Shown here piece after piece: positions 53,665-62,114 of a DNA stretch of 64,000 bases (the stretch's first letter is position 1; every line of letters begins with the position of its first letter). Below the pieces are notes generated by a model, which saw nothing but the letters and a program-made list of their open reading frames with translations, did no database searches and was not told the DNA's origin. This stretch comes from Curtobacterium flaccumfaciens (GTDB lineage: Bacteria > Actinomycetota > Actinomycetes > Actinomycetales > Microbacteriaceae). The DNA lies in assembly GCF_004361695.1 (NCBI RefSeq), contig NZ_SNVW01000001.1, forward strand, positions 310,001 to 374,000. The letters run 5' to 3'. The position numbers were made by a program, and so were the translations under genes.

Positions 53665-54288
53665 TTACTCGGAGTCCGAAGCGCCGTCGGCACCCGACTC
53701 GGCGCCGGCCTCGGCCGAAGCAGCGTCGGCAGCGTCGTCGTCGGCGGTGCCACGCGGGGTGACGATCGCGACGACGAGCGCCTCGGGGTCGGTCTCGAGC
53801 TCGGCACCCTCGGGGAGCTCGAGCTGGGCGGCGTGGATCTGCACGCCGTCCTGGAGGTCCTCGACGTTGACGGTGACGTGCTCCGGGATGTCGGTCGCGA
53901 GCACCAGCAGCGAGACCGTGTTGAGGTCCTGCACGTGGATGGTGCCCGAGAAGGACTCGCCCTCGATGACGACGGGGACGTCGACGGTGACCTTCTCGCC
54001 GCGGCGGAGGACCACGAGGTCGATGTGCTCGATGATCTGACGCACCGGGTCACGCTGGACGTCCTTGACGAGGGCGAGCTGCGCCGCACCGTCGATGTCG
54101 AGGTCGACGACCGCGTTGGCGGTACGGACGAGGAGCATGGTCTCGTGGCCGGGCAGCGAGATGTGCTGCGGCTCGGTGCCGTGGCCGTAGACGACGGCGG
54201 GGATCTTGTCGGCGGCGCGGAGCTTGCGGGCAGCGCCCTTGCCGAACTTGGTGCGGACTTCCGCTGCGAGCTTGGTGTAGTCAGCCAT
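53665..54288 (-). CDS. rplY: 50S ribosomal protein L25 / Ctc family
   Basis: 5S rRNA-binding ribosomal protein of the long L25/TL5/Ctc type, 207 aa. The N-terminal L25 domain has VRTKFGKGAARKLRAADKIP (about residues 9-28) and VVYGHGTEPQHISL; the C-terminal beta domain has DLNTVSLLVLATDIPEHVTV and an acidic Ala-rich tail. ATG 54286-54288 follows an AGGAGACACC ribosome site, so the open frame 27 bp further upstream is not used. It heads a small operon with pth. Confidence 0.94.
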   Translation of the reverse strand: MADYTKLAAEVRTKFGKGAARKLRAADKIPAVVYGHGTEPQHISLPGHETMLLVRTANAVVDLDIDGAAQLALVKDVQRDPVRQIIEHIDLVVLRRGEKVTVDVPVVIEGESFSGTIHVQDLNTVSLLVLATDIPEHVTVNVEDLQDGVQIHAAQLELPEGAELETDPEALVVAIVTPRGTADDDAADAASAEAGAESGADGASDSE

Positions 54289-54418
54289 GGTGTCTCCTGG
54301 TCTCGGGGACGACACCGGGGTGCCGGCATCGTGGGGGTCTGTGGTGTTGCAACTCGAACGCGTACACGCGTGAGGAACGCTCCCAGGACGGGGCCGGCTC
54401 TCCCACTGCGTCGATCAC

Positions 54419-54436
54419 GGCCGCGCACGCGCGGCC
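54419..54436. terminator. Short GC stem-loop upstream of rplY
   Basis: GGCCGCGC-AC-GCGCGGCC is a perfect 8-bp dyad between the coiled-coil gene stop and rplY, probably ending the upstream transcript. The rest of this 205-bp gap shows nothing else. Confidence 0.5.
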
Positions 54437-54493
54437 CTCGCCGAAGTCAGTCACCGAGTCTAGCAGCACCCGTCCGGGCGTGTCGGACCGGCG

Positions 54494-55477
54494 TCAGCGG
54501 CCCACGGTCTTCCGGTGCTCCTGCGCGACCCGCAGGAGGTCGCGCGCGCGGTCGCTCGCGGCCTCGGCGTCGTCCCGGGTGCGCTCGAGGCGCTCGACCT
54601 CGGCCGTGGCGTCGGCGAGCTGGCGCTCGAGGTCGGCGCGGCGGTCCTCTGCGGTCGCGAGGTCGTCCGCCGCGGCGTCGAGTGCGGCGTCGGCGTCGCG
54701 GGATTCGGCCCGTGCGGCCGTCTCGGCCTCGCGGGCGGCGCGCCTCGCGGCGGCCGGGTCGGTCTTCGGCTCCGCCTTCGGCTTCGGCTTCGGCTTCGGC
54801 TCCGCCTTCGTTGCCGGCTCAGCCTTCGGCTTTGGTTCCGTCTCGGGCTTCGGCTCCGGGTGCGGGTCCGGCTCCGGCTCGGGTCGTGTCTGCCTGGAGG
54901 CGCGGCTCGCCTTCCGCGCGCGCCGCCCCTCCTCGATGGGGATGGGTGGGGCATCACTGCCCGACCAGGCGTCCGGCACCGCGTCCGGATCGGCGAGCGC
55001 CCCGTCGAGGTCGACGTCGTCGAACCCCGCGCTCTCGAGCGGCCGCACGAGGAGCCCCGACCGGACCGCGGCGCCGGCGTGCGGATCGGCCATCGCGGCC
55101 TCGATCGTGGCGCGGACCTGCTCGAGGACGGCCCGGGTCGCCGGGTGCCCGGCGTCGGACGCGAGGTCGGCCCCGGCCTGGGCGAGGGCATCGACCACGC
55201 CCGCGCGCTGCTTCCGGAGCCGCCGGATCTCGGCCGGGTCGGCGTCCGCCTGGGCCGCACGGATCGCCGGTCCGAGTTCGACCGCTTCGTCGAGCGCGCC
55301 CTGGTGTGCCAGCAGGTCTACCACCCACGCCGCAGGGGCCGGTTTGCGGAGCCCCCCGATCGCCGCCGCGAGCTCGCGGTCGTCCTTCCGCGCGGCACGC
55401 TGCCGTGCGGTGCGTTCGGCCACGAAGTCCGCAGGCGCGACGAGGAGCAGTTCCCTCGCCACGTCCGCGATCCCCAT
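54494..55477 (-). CDS. Conserved coiled-coil protein, unknown function
   Basis: A 327-aa protein without a named family that I recognise. The first 160 residues are helical and globular-looking (ELAAAIGGLRKPAPAAWVVD, about 35-54, and IRRLRKQRAGVVDALAQAG). A central low-complexity linker of Pro-Lys/Pro-Glu repeats follows (about 195-240), then an Ala/Glu/Arg-rich coiled coil (about 243-320). A half copy of the palindromic element (54892-54911) is read in frame just before the linker. It lies directly after the sugar-acid operon (17-bp gap) but looks unrelated. Confidence 0.75.
   Translation of the reverse strand: MGIADVARELLLVAPADFVAERTARQRAARKDDRELAAAIGGLRKPAPAAWVVDLLAHQGALDEAVELGPAIRAAQADADPAEIRRLRKQRAGVVDALAQAGADLASDAGHPATRAVLEQVRATIEAAMADPHAGAAVRSGLLVRPLESAGFDDVDLDGALADPDAVPDAWSGSDAPPIPIEEGRRARKASRASRQTRPEPEPDPHPEPKPETEPKPKAEPATKAEPKPKPKPKAEPKTDPAAARRAAREAETAARAESRDADAALDAAADDLATAEDRRADLERQLADATAEVERLERTRDDAEAASDRARDLLRVAQEHRKTVGR
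54892..54911 (+). repeat. Half palindromic element inside the coiled-coil gene
   Basis: GCCTGGAGGCGCGGCTCGCC lies within the coding sequence on the opposite strand, at the junction of the globular part and the Pro-Lys linker. Confidence 0.6.
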
Positions 55478-55494
55478 GCGGCCCAGCTTGCCCG

Positions 55495-56850
55495 CTACCA
55501 GTCGTGGACGGTGCCGTCGGCGAGCCGGTTGAACGGCAGGTACGCCTGCTCGTACGGGTACTTCCCGGCCTCGTCGACGTCGAGGCTGACCCCGAGGCCG
55601 GGCTCGTCGCCCGGGTGGAGGTAGCCGTCGGTGAACGTGAAGGTCTGGTGGAAGACCTGGTTCGTCTTCGGCCCGTGCTGCATGTACTCCTGGATGCCGA
55701 AGTTGTGGATCGCCAGGCCGAGGTGCATCTGCGCCGCGAGTCCCACCGGCGAGATGTCGGTCGGCCCGTGGAACCCGGACTTGATCTGGTACAGCGCGGC
55801 GTACTCCATCGTCTTCTTCAGCGGGGAGATGCCACCCATGTGCGTGACCGCCCCGCGCACGTAGTCGATGAGCTGGTCGCGGATGATGTCCTTGAAGTCC
55901 CAGACGGTGTTGAAGACCTCGCCGATCGCGAGCGGCGTCGTGGTGTGCTGCCGGACGAGCTTGAGGGCCTCCTGGTTCTCGGCCGGGGTGCAGTCCTCGA
56001 GCCAGAAGAGGTCGTACGGCTCGAGCGACTTGCCGAGCTTCGCGGCCTGCAGCGGCGTCATCCGGTGGTGGCCGTCGTGCAGCAGCGGCACCTCTGGTCC
56101 GAACTCGTTCCGGACCGCCTCGAACACGGTGGGGAGGTGGCGCATGTACGCCCGCGTGTCCCAGTCCTCCATGGCCGGGAACGCCCCGCGCTGCGCCGGC
56201 TCGAAGTCGTAGCGGACGCCGCTGTTGCCCTCGGTGGTCTTGTTCGACGCGATGCCGTAGATCGACTCGAGGCCCGGCACGCCCGTCTGCACGCGGATCG
56301 ACCGGTAGCCCTCGGACTGGTGCTCGCGGATGGAGTCGAAGAGCTCGGGGAGTTCCTTCCCCGAGGCGTGCCCGTAGGCCATCAGCCCGGTGCGGGAGGC
56401 TCCGCCGAGCAGCTGGTAGACGGGCATCCCCGCGACCTTGCCCTTGATGTCCCAGAGGGCCATGTCGACGGCGGCGATCGCGGCCATCGTGACCGGACCC
56501 CGGCGCCAGTACGACGAGCGGTACAGGAACTGCCAGGCGTCCTCGATGCGGCTGGCGTCGCGGCCGACGAGCAGCGGCACGACGTGCTCGGACAGGTAGG
56601 CCGCGACGGCCAGCTCGCGGCCGTTGAGCGTGGCGTCGCCGAGTCCGGTGACGCCGTCGGCGGTGGTGAGCTTCAGCGTCACGAAGTTGCGGTTGGGGCT
56701 GGTGACGATGACCTCGGCACGGTCGATCAGCTGCCCGCGGTCCGCCGATGCCCAGGTGTCCGGGCGCCCGGCGGTCGGGTCGGTGGCCGATCCGCCGTCG
56801 GTTGCTCCGGGCACGGGTGCGGCCGGGTTCGTGGTGCTGGTGTCGGTCAT
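55495..56850 (-). CDS. manD: D-mannonate dehydratase ManD (enolase superfamily)
   Basis: Dehydrates D-mannonate to 2-keto-3-deoxy-D-gluconate, 451 aa. The enolase-fold metal ligands are seen in PLLHDGHHRMTP, FWLEDCTPAENQ and AIGEVFNTVWD, with VTHMGGISPLKK and the final PGLGVSLDVDEAGKYPYE typical of ManD. The N-terminus has about 45 extra residues before the usual RAEVIVTSPNRNFV block. The ATG at 56848-56850 overlaps the upstream stop by 4 bp. A D-altronate dehydratase activity is also possible in this family. Confidence 0.92.
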   Translation of the reverse strand: MTDTSTTNPAAPVPGATDGGSATDPTAGRPDTWASADRGQLIDRAEVIVTSPNRNFVTLKLTTADGVTGLGDATLNGRELAVAAYLSEHVVPLLVGRDASRIEDAWQFLYRSSYWRRGPVTMAAIAAVDMALWDIKGKVAGMPVYQLLGGASRTGLMAYGHASGKELPELFDSIREHQSEGYRSIRVQTGVPGLESIYGIASNKTTEGNSGVRYDFEPAQRGAFPAMEDWDTRAYMRHLPTVFEAVRNEFGPEVPLLHDGHHRMTPLQAAKLGKSLEPYDLFWLEDCTPAENQEALKLVRQHTTTPLAIGEVFNTVWDFKDIIRDQLIDYVRGAVTHMGGISPLKKTMEYAALYQIKSGFHGPTDISPVGLAAQMHLGLAIHNFGIQEYMQHGPKTNQVFHQTFTFTDGYLHPGDEPGLGVSLDVDEAGKYPYEQAYLPFNRLADGTVHDW

Positions 56851-58130
56851 GCGTGGACTCCTTCGTCGGCAGTGCCGCGGGCTGCGGCCGCGGCGGTGCG
56901 GATGCGGTCGGCCGCGGCGGTGACGGCCGCGACCACGGGGGTGGTGTCGAGGTCGGGGGCGATGACGGCCAGGACGTCGTGCACGTCCGAGTCTGGCCCG
57001 GGAGCCCCGGCGTCGCTCACGAGCTCGGGCTGCGCGGTGACGTGGAGCCACCACGCCGCGATGGCCGTCGCGGCGCCGGGGCCGATGCCGGCGGACGGGT
57101 CCCGCTGGAGCCAGCGCCGGAGCACGTCGACGACGCGGACGGGCAGTTTCTCGGAGCCGCCGGACGCGATCTGCCGCAGGGTGTGCCGGATGCGCGGGTT
57201 CGCGAACCGCTCGACGAGCGCGGCGCGGGCGGCCGTGACCTCGTCGGCGGGGAGCGGGAGTTCCGCCGCGGCCTCGTCCCAGAGGGCGTCGACGGCGGCT
57301 CGGCAGACCGGGTCCGCCATCGCGTCGGCGACGGTCTCGTGGCCACGCAGCAGCCCGAGGTACGCGAGGAGCGAGTGCGAGCCGTTCAGCAGCCAGAGCT
57401 TCCGCTGCTCGTACGGCGTGACGTCGTCGACGATGCGCACGCCGGCGGTCTCCCACGCGGGGCGCTCGATCCCGTCGAAGGCGTCCTCGAGCACCCACTC
57501 CGCGAAGGGCTCGGTGACGACGGGGACCCGGTCGCCGGCGAGCGCTCCCGGCAGGGCGGCGAGGCCCTCGACGTCGGCGTCGGTGGTCGCAGGCGTGATC
57601 CGGTCGACCATCGACGACGGGAACGAGACGTTCGCCTCGATCCACGCGCGCAGGTCGGGGTCGGTGGCGGCACCCAGCACGGCCTCGCGCAGCACGCCAC
57701 CGTTGTGCGTCAGGTTGTCGAGGCTGACCAGCGCGATGCGCCCGCCTCCGGCCGTGCGCCGGGCGTCGAGCCCCGCGACCAACCGGGCGGGGACGTCGGA
57801 ACCGGACCGGTAGCCCTGCTCGGTGACCGTCAGCGTCACGATGGTGGTCTCCGGGGACGCGACCACGTGCCTCCAGGCCGCGTCGTCACTGCCCGGGTGG
57901 GCGGCCACGATCGTGTCGACCACCTCGGCGTCGTCGCCGGACGCAGCACGCGTGACCAGGGTGTACCGGCAGTCCTGCGCGGTGAGGGCGTCCGCCGCCG
58001 CGGGCGAGCGGCCGGTGAAGGCCGTGATGCCCCACGGGTCCCCCGTGGTGTGGGCCGTGTACCAGGCGAGGTGGGCGCGCGCGAACGCACCCACCCCGAG
58101 GTGGGCAATGCCGGCGCGGCGATCGGTCAT
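56847..58130 (-). CDS. Mannitol dehydrogenase family protein, UxuB-like (fructuronate reductase role)
   Basis: NAD-dependent polyol/uronate dehydrogenase of 427 aa. The N-terminal Rossmann motif GIAHLGVGAFARAHLAWYT (about residues 7-25), VSLDNLTHNGG and the catalytic KLWLLNGSHSLLAYLG (Lys and Asn/His, about residues 257-272) match the family. Next to ManD the likely reaction is D-fructuronate to D-mannonate. It overlaps genes on both sides by ATGA. A half copy of the palindromic element (57864-57879) lies in the coding sequence. Confidence 0.9.
   Translation of the reverse strand: MTDRRAGIAHLGVGAFARAHLAWYTAHTTGDPWGITAFTGRSPAAADALTAQDCRYTLVTRAASGDDAEVVDTIVAAHPGSDDAAWRHVVASPETTIVTLTVTEQGYRSGSDVPARLVAGLDARRTAGGGRIALVSLDNLTHNGGVLREAVLGAATDPDLRAWIEANVSFPSSMVDRITPATTDADVEGLAALPGALAGDRVPVVTEPFAEWVLEDAFDGIERPAWETAGVRIVDDVTPYEQRKLWLLNGSHSLLAYLGLLRGHETVADAMADPVCRAAVDALWDEAAAELPLPADEVTAARAALVERFANPRIRHTLRQIASGGSEKLPVRVVDVLRRWLQRDPSAGIGPGAATAIAAWWLHVTAQPELVSDAGAPGPDSDVHDVLAVIAPDLDTTPVVAAVTAAADRIRTAAAAARGTADEGVHA
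57864..57879 (-). repeat. Half palindromic element inside the UxuB-like gene
   Basis: On the minus strand GGCCTGGAGGCACGTG matches the left core of the element, read in frame as part of AWRHVV. Confidence 0.45.
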
Positions 58131-59014
58131 GCCGACACCGGCACGAGCGAGCGCAGGTACGCGAGGTTGTCGGCGGTCCGGGTCTCGAGCGGGAGGTCGG
58201 TGGAGAAGTCCTCGATGGTGACCCAGCCGTCGTACCCGACCTGCCGGAGGGCGTCGAGGTACTCGGAGACGGAGGCCTGGCCGCTGCGGAGCGGCGCCCA
58301 CTCGTTCACCCAGATCGTGCTGCCGTCGGACCGGGTGTCCCCCGTGTCGACCCAGCGGGCGTTCTTCACGTGGGCGTGGGCGAGGTACGGGCCGAGCATC
58401 TCGAACGCGGCGAGGTGGTCTTCCTGCCCCTCGATCACGAGGTTGCCGAGGTCGTGGATGACCCCGACGTGCGCCGGGTCGAGCCCGTCGATCAACCGCA
58501 GTGCGGCCGAGGCCGACGGCGTGATCGTCATGTGGTGCAGCTCGACCAGGGCCTTCACCCCGAGTTCGGCCGCGCGGTCGGCCGCCCACTCCAGGTCGGC
58601 ACGGGTGCGGTCGAAGAGCTCTCCGTACGTCGCGCCGCTGCGTTCCTTCTCGGCGCGGTAGTTCGGCATCGTCACCCGCACCTGCCGGGCACCGAGTTCG
58701 CTCGTCACCCGGAGCATCGTCTCGACGCCGTCGTGGTCCGACGCCTGCTGGTAGCCGCCGATGCCGGAGTACTCGAGGCCGGCGGCGTCGGTGACCCGGG
58801 CGATCTCGCCGACCTGGTCCTGGATGCCGGTGAACTGCCACGTCGACTTGTTGCCGGCCCAGAACGACCGGCCTGCGGGTACCTCGACGCCGTCGGCGGG
58901 GCGGTCGTCGACGACGCGCCACTCGATGCCGTCCCAGCCCTGTGCGGCCAGCGTCGAAGCGGCCTGCGACGGGGTCCAGTCGGGCGTGGACGCGGTGAAG
59001 ACGGAGAACTTCAT
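58127..59014 (-). CDS. Sugar phosphate isomerase/epimerase family protein (TIM barrel)
   Basis: A 295-aa xylose-isomerase-like TIM-barrel protein. Metal-binding positions are visible in KALVELHHMTITPS (about residues 152-165), GVIHDLGNLVIEG and HAHVKNARW, with DGWVTIEDFSTDLPL near the end. It overlaps the UxuB-like gene and the Gfo/Idh gene by 4 bp each, so it acts in the same pathway; the substrate cannot be read from sequence. Confidence 0.87.
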   Translation of the reverse strand: MKFSVFTASTPDWTPSQAASTLAAQGWDGIEWRVVDDRPADGVEVPAGRSFWAGNKSTWQFTGIQDQVGEIARVTDAAGLEYSGIGGYQQASDHDGVETMLRVTSELGARQVRVTMPNYRAEKERSGATYGELFDRTRADLEWAADRAAELGVKALVELHHMTITPSASAALRLIDGLDPAHVGVIHDLGNLVIEGQEDHLAAFEMLGPYLAHAHVKNARWVDTGDTRSDGSTIWVNEWAPLRSGQASVSEYLDALRQVGYDGWVTIEDFSTDLPLETRTADNLAYLRSLVPVSA

Positions 59015-60228
59015 CGGGTGGCTCCTTCGGTTGCTGCGGCGGTTGCGGGCGTGCCGACGACCGGGACGACGTCGTCGTACTTCCCCTCGATCACGTCGTC
59101 GATGCGGACGGGCTGGCCGAGCGTCGCGCTGACGTAGAGGCCGCGGACCGTCGCGAGCGACACCAGGGCAGCGTCGACGGTGACCCCGGGCTCGCGGCCC
59201 TCGCGGATCGCGGCGACGATGTCGGTGTACTGGCGGCCGTGTCCCGCCGCGAAGTGGTCCGGTTCGGCCGGGCCGCCGACGACGTGCTCCGGGGGGACCA
59301 CGTCGTCCTTCTGGTCGACGGCCCCCGCGACGGCGCTGGCGTTCGACGTGGTGGACGCGGACTCGAGCGTCGCGGCGTCCGGGGCGATGTGGAAGTACGC
59401 GAGCCGGTCGTCGTCGACGATCGCGGAACCGTGCGTGCCGTAGACGGCGTAGCGGGCGGAGAGGCCCGGGTAGGCGGCGGTCGTGCAGTGGATGACGCCG
59501 AGCGCACCGCCGGCGAACCGGACCGTGGCGACCGCGGTGTCCTCGACCTCGATGCGGTCGTGCGCGAGCAGCCCGACCTGCGCCGAGATCTCCACCGGAC
59601 GGCCGAGCGCCCAGACGAGCAGGTCGACGGTGTGCACGCCCTGGTTCATCACCGCGCCGCCGCCGTCGAGCGCCCAGGTGCCGCGCCAGTCGCCGGAGTC
59701 GTAGTAGCCCTGCGACCGGTACCAGGCGACGCTCGCCAGGCCCGAGGTCACGGTGCCGAACCCGCCGTCGTGCGCCGCCGCTGCGACCGCGGCCGACGCC
59801 GGGTCGAACCGGTGCTGGCTGATGACGCTCGTGACGAGTCCGCGGTCACGGGCCGACGCGGCGAGCGCGGCGATCTGCCGGGCCCGGGGCATCGTGGTGT
59901 CGAGCGGCTTCTCGATGACGACGTGCTTGCCCGCGGCGAGGGCCGCCTCGGCGAGCTGGACGTGCATGCCGGACGGCGAGCAGATCGCGACGACGTCGAT
60001 GTCGGTCTGCTCGATCGCTTCCTCGATGGTGGACGTGGTGATCGGACGGTCGACGCCCATCGCCTCGATCTCGTCGGCGGCACTGGTGGCCGCTGCGGGG
60101 ATCGCGTCGACGAGGGCCACGACCCGCAGGTCCGGATGGTGGACCGCGACCTTGGCGTGGTGGCGTCCGATGACGCCGGCGCCGACGACGGCGAGGCGGA
60201 GCGGGGCGGCTTCGTGAGGGGTGGTCAT
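59011..60228 (-). CDS. Gfo/Idh/MocA family oxidoreductase
   Basis: NAD(P)-dependent sugar dehydrogenase of 405 aa. The Rossmann motif LAVVGAGVIGRHHAKVAV (about residues 12-29) and the catalytic EKPLDTTM (about residues 99-106, Lys of the EKP motif) are intact, followed by the beta-sheet domain with GGGAVMNQGVHTVDLLVWA and its His. It lies between two TIM-barrel isomerases with ATGA overlaps, a layout seen in 3-keto-sugar and inositol-type pathways. Substrate unknown. Confidence 0.88.
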   Translation of the reverse strand: MTTPHEAAPLRLAVVGAGVIGRHHAKVAVHHPDLRVVALVDAIPAAATSAADEIEAMGVDRPITTSTIEEAIEQTDIDVVAICSPSGMHVQLAEAALAAGKHVVIEKPLDTTMPRARQIAALAASARDRGLVTSVISQHRFDPASAAVAAAAHDGGFGTVTSGLASVAWYRSQGYYDSGDWRGTWALDGGGAVMNQGVHTVDLLVWALGRPVEISAQVGLLAHDRIEVEDTAVATVRFAGGALGVIHCTTAAYPGLSARYAVYGTHGSAIVDDDRLAYFHIAPDAATLESASTTSNASAVAGAVDQKDDVVPPEHVVGGPAEPDHFAAGHGRQYTDIVAAIREGREPGVTVDAALVSLATVRGLYVSATLGQPVRIDDVIEGKYDDVVPVVGTPATAAATEGATR

Positions 60229-61061
60229 CGCAGGGTGACTCCGATCTGGTCGGTGAGCGTGCGGAAGGCGCGGCCGGCGCGGCCGAACGCCGCGGGGCCG
60301 GAGAACCCGCCGAGGGAGGTGAAGTCGCTGAGGTGCGGCTCGAGCGAGGCGTAGCCGGAGTACCCGGCGTCGCGGAGGGCGGTCAGGGTCTCGACGAGTT
60401 CGCCGTCGCCCTCGCCCGCGGGGACCACCGACGAGTCGGCAGCGAGGGCGTCCTTGACCTGCAGGTAGTCGACGTAGGGGGCGAGCTGGGCCCAGCCGTC
60501 GGTGAACGGTCGGACGCCGCACTGCACGTAGTTCGCGTTGTCCCAGGCGAGCCGGAGCGCCGGCGACCCGACGCTCTCGACGATGTCGAGCACGCGCGAG
60601 GGGACGTCGCCGTAGATGTCCTTCTCGTTCTCGTGCAGGAGCGTCACGCCTTCCTGCGCAGCGAGGTCGGCGAGGGCCCGCATCCGGACGAGGACGTCGT
60701 CGCGGACGTCCTCCGGGCGGCGGCCCTCGAAGTAGAACGAGAAGATCCGGATGTTCGTCGTGCCGAGGGCGTGGGCCGCGGCGATGGCGCGTGCGAGTCG
60801 CGCGACCTCGTGCTCGACGGGTTCGTCGACGGACACCTTGCCGATCGGCGAGGCGATGGCGGACACGGTCTGGCCGCGCTCCTCGAACAGGCGGTGCAGG
60901 CCGGCGAGCTGGTCCTCGTCGAGGTCGACGACGTTCACGCCCCAGGCGCTGCGGACCTCGATCGCGCTGGCCCCCAGCGCCTGGAGGACCGCGACCTGGG
61001 TCGCGGGGTCGGCGTCGATCTCGTCGCCGAAACCGGAGAGTTCCCAACTGGGCTGGGTCAT
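60225..61061 (-). CDS. Sugar phosphate isomerase/epimerase family protein (TIM barrel)
   Basis: A 278-aa TIM-barrel protein, paralogous in fold but not close in sequence to the one at 58127. Conserved stretches include LSGFGDEIDADPATQ (about residues 7-21), LLHENEKDIYGD with Glu, LRLAWDNANYVQCG and YLQVKDAL. ATG 61059-61061 has AAGGGA 5 nt before it, and excludes the longer open frame that starts in the palindromic element. It is the first enzyme gene after the transporter genes. Confidence 0.86.
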   Translation of the reverse strand: MTQPSWELSGFGDEIDADPATQVAVLQALGASAIEVRSAWGVNVVDLDEDQLAGLHRLFEERGQTVSAIASPIGKVSVDEPVEHEVARLARAIAAAHALGTTNIRIFSFYFEGRRPEDVRDDVLVRMRALADLAAQEGVTLLHENEKDIYGDVPSRVLDIVESVGSPALRLAWDNANYVQCGVRPFTDGWAQLAPYVDYLQVKDALAADSSVVPAGEGDGELVETLTALRDAGYSGYASLEPHLSDFTSLGGFSGPAAFGRAGRAFRTLTDQIGVTLR

Positions 61062-61084
61062 TGCATTCCCTTCATGACGGCAGT

Positions 61085-61120
61085 CTGGAGGCGCGGGGCG
61101 GGCTGGCACCGCGCCTCCAG
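61085..61120. repeat. GGAGGCGCGG element between transporter and enzyme genes
   Basis: CTGGAGGCGCGG (61085-61096) and CCGCGCCTCCAG (61109-61120) form a perfect 12-bp stem with a 12-nt loop. It lies inside one minus-strand gene run, so it could reduce or stabilise read-through from permease to enzymes. Confidence 0.8.
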
Positions 61121-61154
61121 GCAGTCTGTGGACAAGTCGGCAGACTCCACAGCG

Positions 61155-62114
61155 CTACTTGACGGAACCGGCGGTGAGACCGCCGACCAGGTAGCGCTGG
61201 AAGATCAGGTAGAGGGCGACCACCGGCACGGCGCAGACGATCGAGGCGGCCATCATCTGGCCGTAGATCGGGACGGCGCCGCCCTCCTGGGTGGTGCCGA
61301 GCACCTGCAGGACCACGGCGACCGTGCGCGTGTTCGGGGTCGTCATGATCGTCGAGAACAGGACGTCGTTCCAGCCGAGCAGGAACGCGAAGATCGCCGA
61401 CACGACGATCCCGGGCCACGACAGCGGCAGGACGATCTTGGTGAGGATCTTCGTCGAGCTGGCGCCGTCGATGCGGGCGGCCTCCTCGAGTTCCTTCGGC
61501 AGGCCGCGGAGGTACGTGACCATCGCCCAGGTCGAGAACGGCAGGGCGAACGTCAGGTACGTGACGAACAGACCCCACCGGGTGCCGATGATCTGCACGC
61601 CGGTCGCACTGGCGATGTTCGAGAACACCACGAACACCGGCAGCAGCAGGAGCGTGCCGGGGATCGACTGCAGGGCGAGGAGCCCGCGGAGGATCGTCAG
61701 GCGGCCGAGGAACCGGAAGCGGACGAGCACGTACGCGGTGGACACGGCGAGCGCGGCACTCGCGACGGCGACGGCACCGGCGGTGAGCATCGAGTTCACG
61801 AGCCCCTCGCCGAGCGCGACCGTCGACCAGATGTCCACGTAGTTCGACAGCGTGAACTCGGACGGGAAGTACTCGCCGCGAGCCACCGCGACGTCGGAGT
61901 TCACCGAGCCGAACAGGATGTAGAGCACCGGGACGGCGATGAACGCGATGATGACCGCGATGACGGTGACGAGGAGCCAGCGCGGCAGCAGCCGTGTGAC
62001 GTCGGTGTCGTAGGGGCGCTTCTGGCGTCGGCCGCGGTCGCCGGTCGTGATGCTCTCGGTGAGCGTCGCGGTGGGACGGGTGCGGGTGCTGAAGGACGTG
62101 CTCGGTGTGGTCAT
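61155..62114 (-). CDS. Carbohydrate ABC transporter permease (MalG-type)
   Basis: CUT1-family inner-membrane permease of 319 aa with six hydrophobic helices from about residue 50 and the cytoplasmic EAA loop EEAARIDGASSTKILTKIVL (about residues 209-228) that contacts the ATPase. The N-terminal 40 residues are basic and cytoplasmic. It overlaps the MalF-type permease gene by 4 bp. No ATPase gene is visible; a shared MsiK/UgpC-like ATPase elsewhere is likely, as in other actinobacteria. Confidence 0.92.
   Translation of the reverse strand: MTTPSTSFSTRTRPTATLTESITTGDRGRRQKRPYDTDVTRLLPRWLLVTVIAVIIAFIAVPVLYILFGSVNSDVAVARGEYFPSEFTLSNYVDIWSTVALGEGLVNSMLTAGAVAVASAALAVSTAYVLVRFRFLGRLTILRGLLALQSIPGTLLLLPVFVVFSNIASATGVQIIGTRWGLFVTYLTFALPFSTWAMVTYLRGLPKELEEAARIDGASSTKILTKIVLPLSWPGIVVSAIFAFLLGWNDVLFSTIMTTPNTRTVAVVLQVLGTTQEGGAVPIYGQMMAASIVCAVPVVALYLIFQRYLVGGLTAGSVK

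Noticed and set aside
52090..57813. 1907-codon open frame on the plus strand
   Set aside because: It spans the antisense of mfd, pth, rplY, manD and the UxuB-like gene and crosses real intergenic signals; GC-rich artefact.
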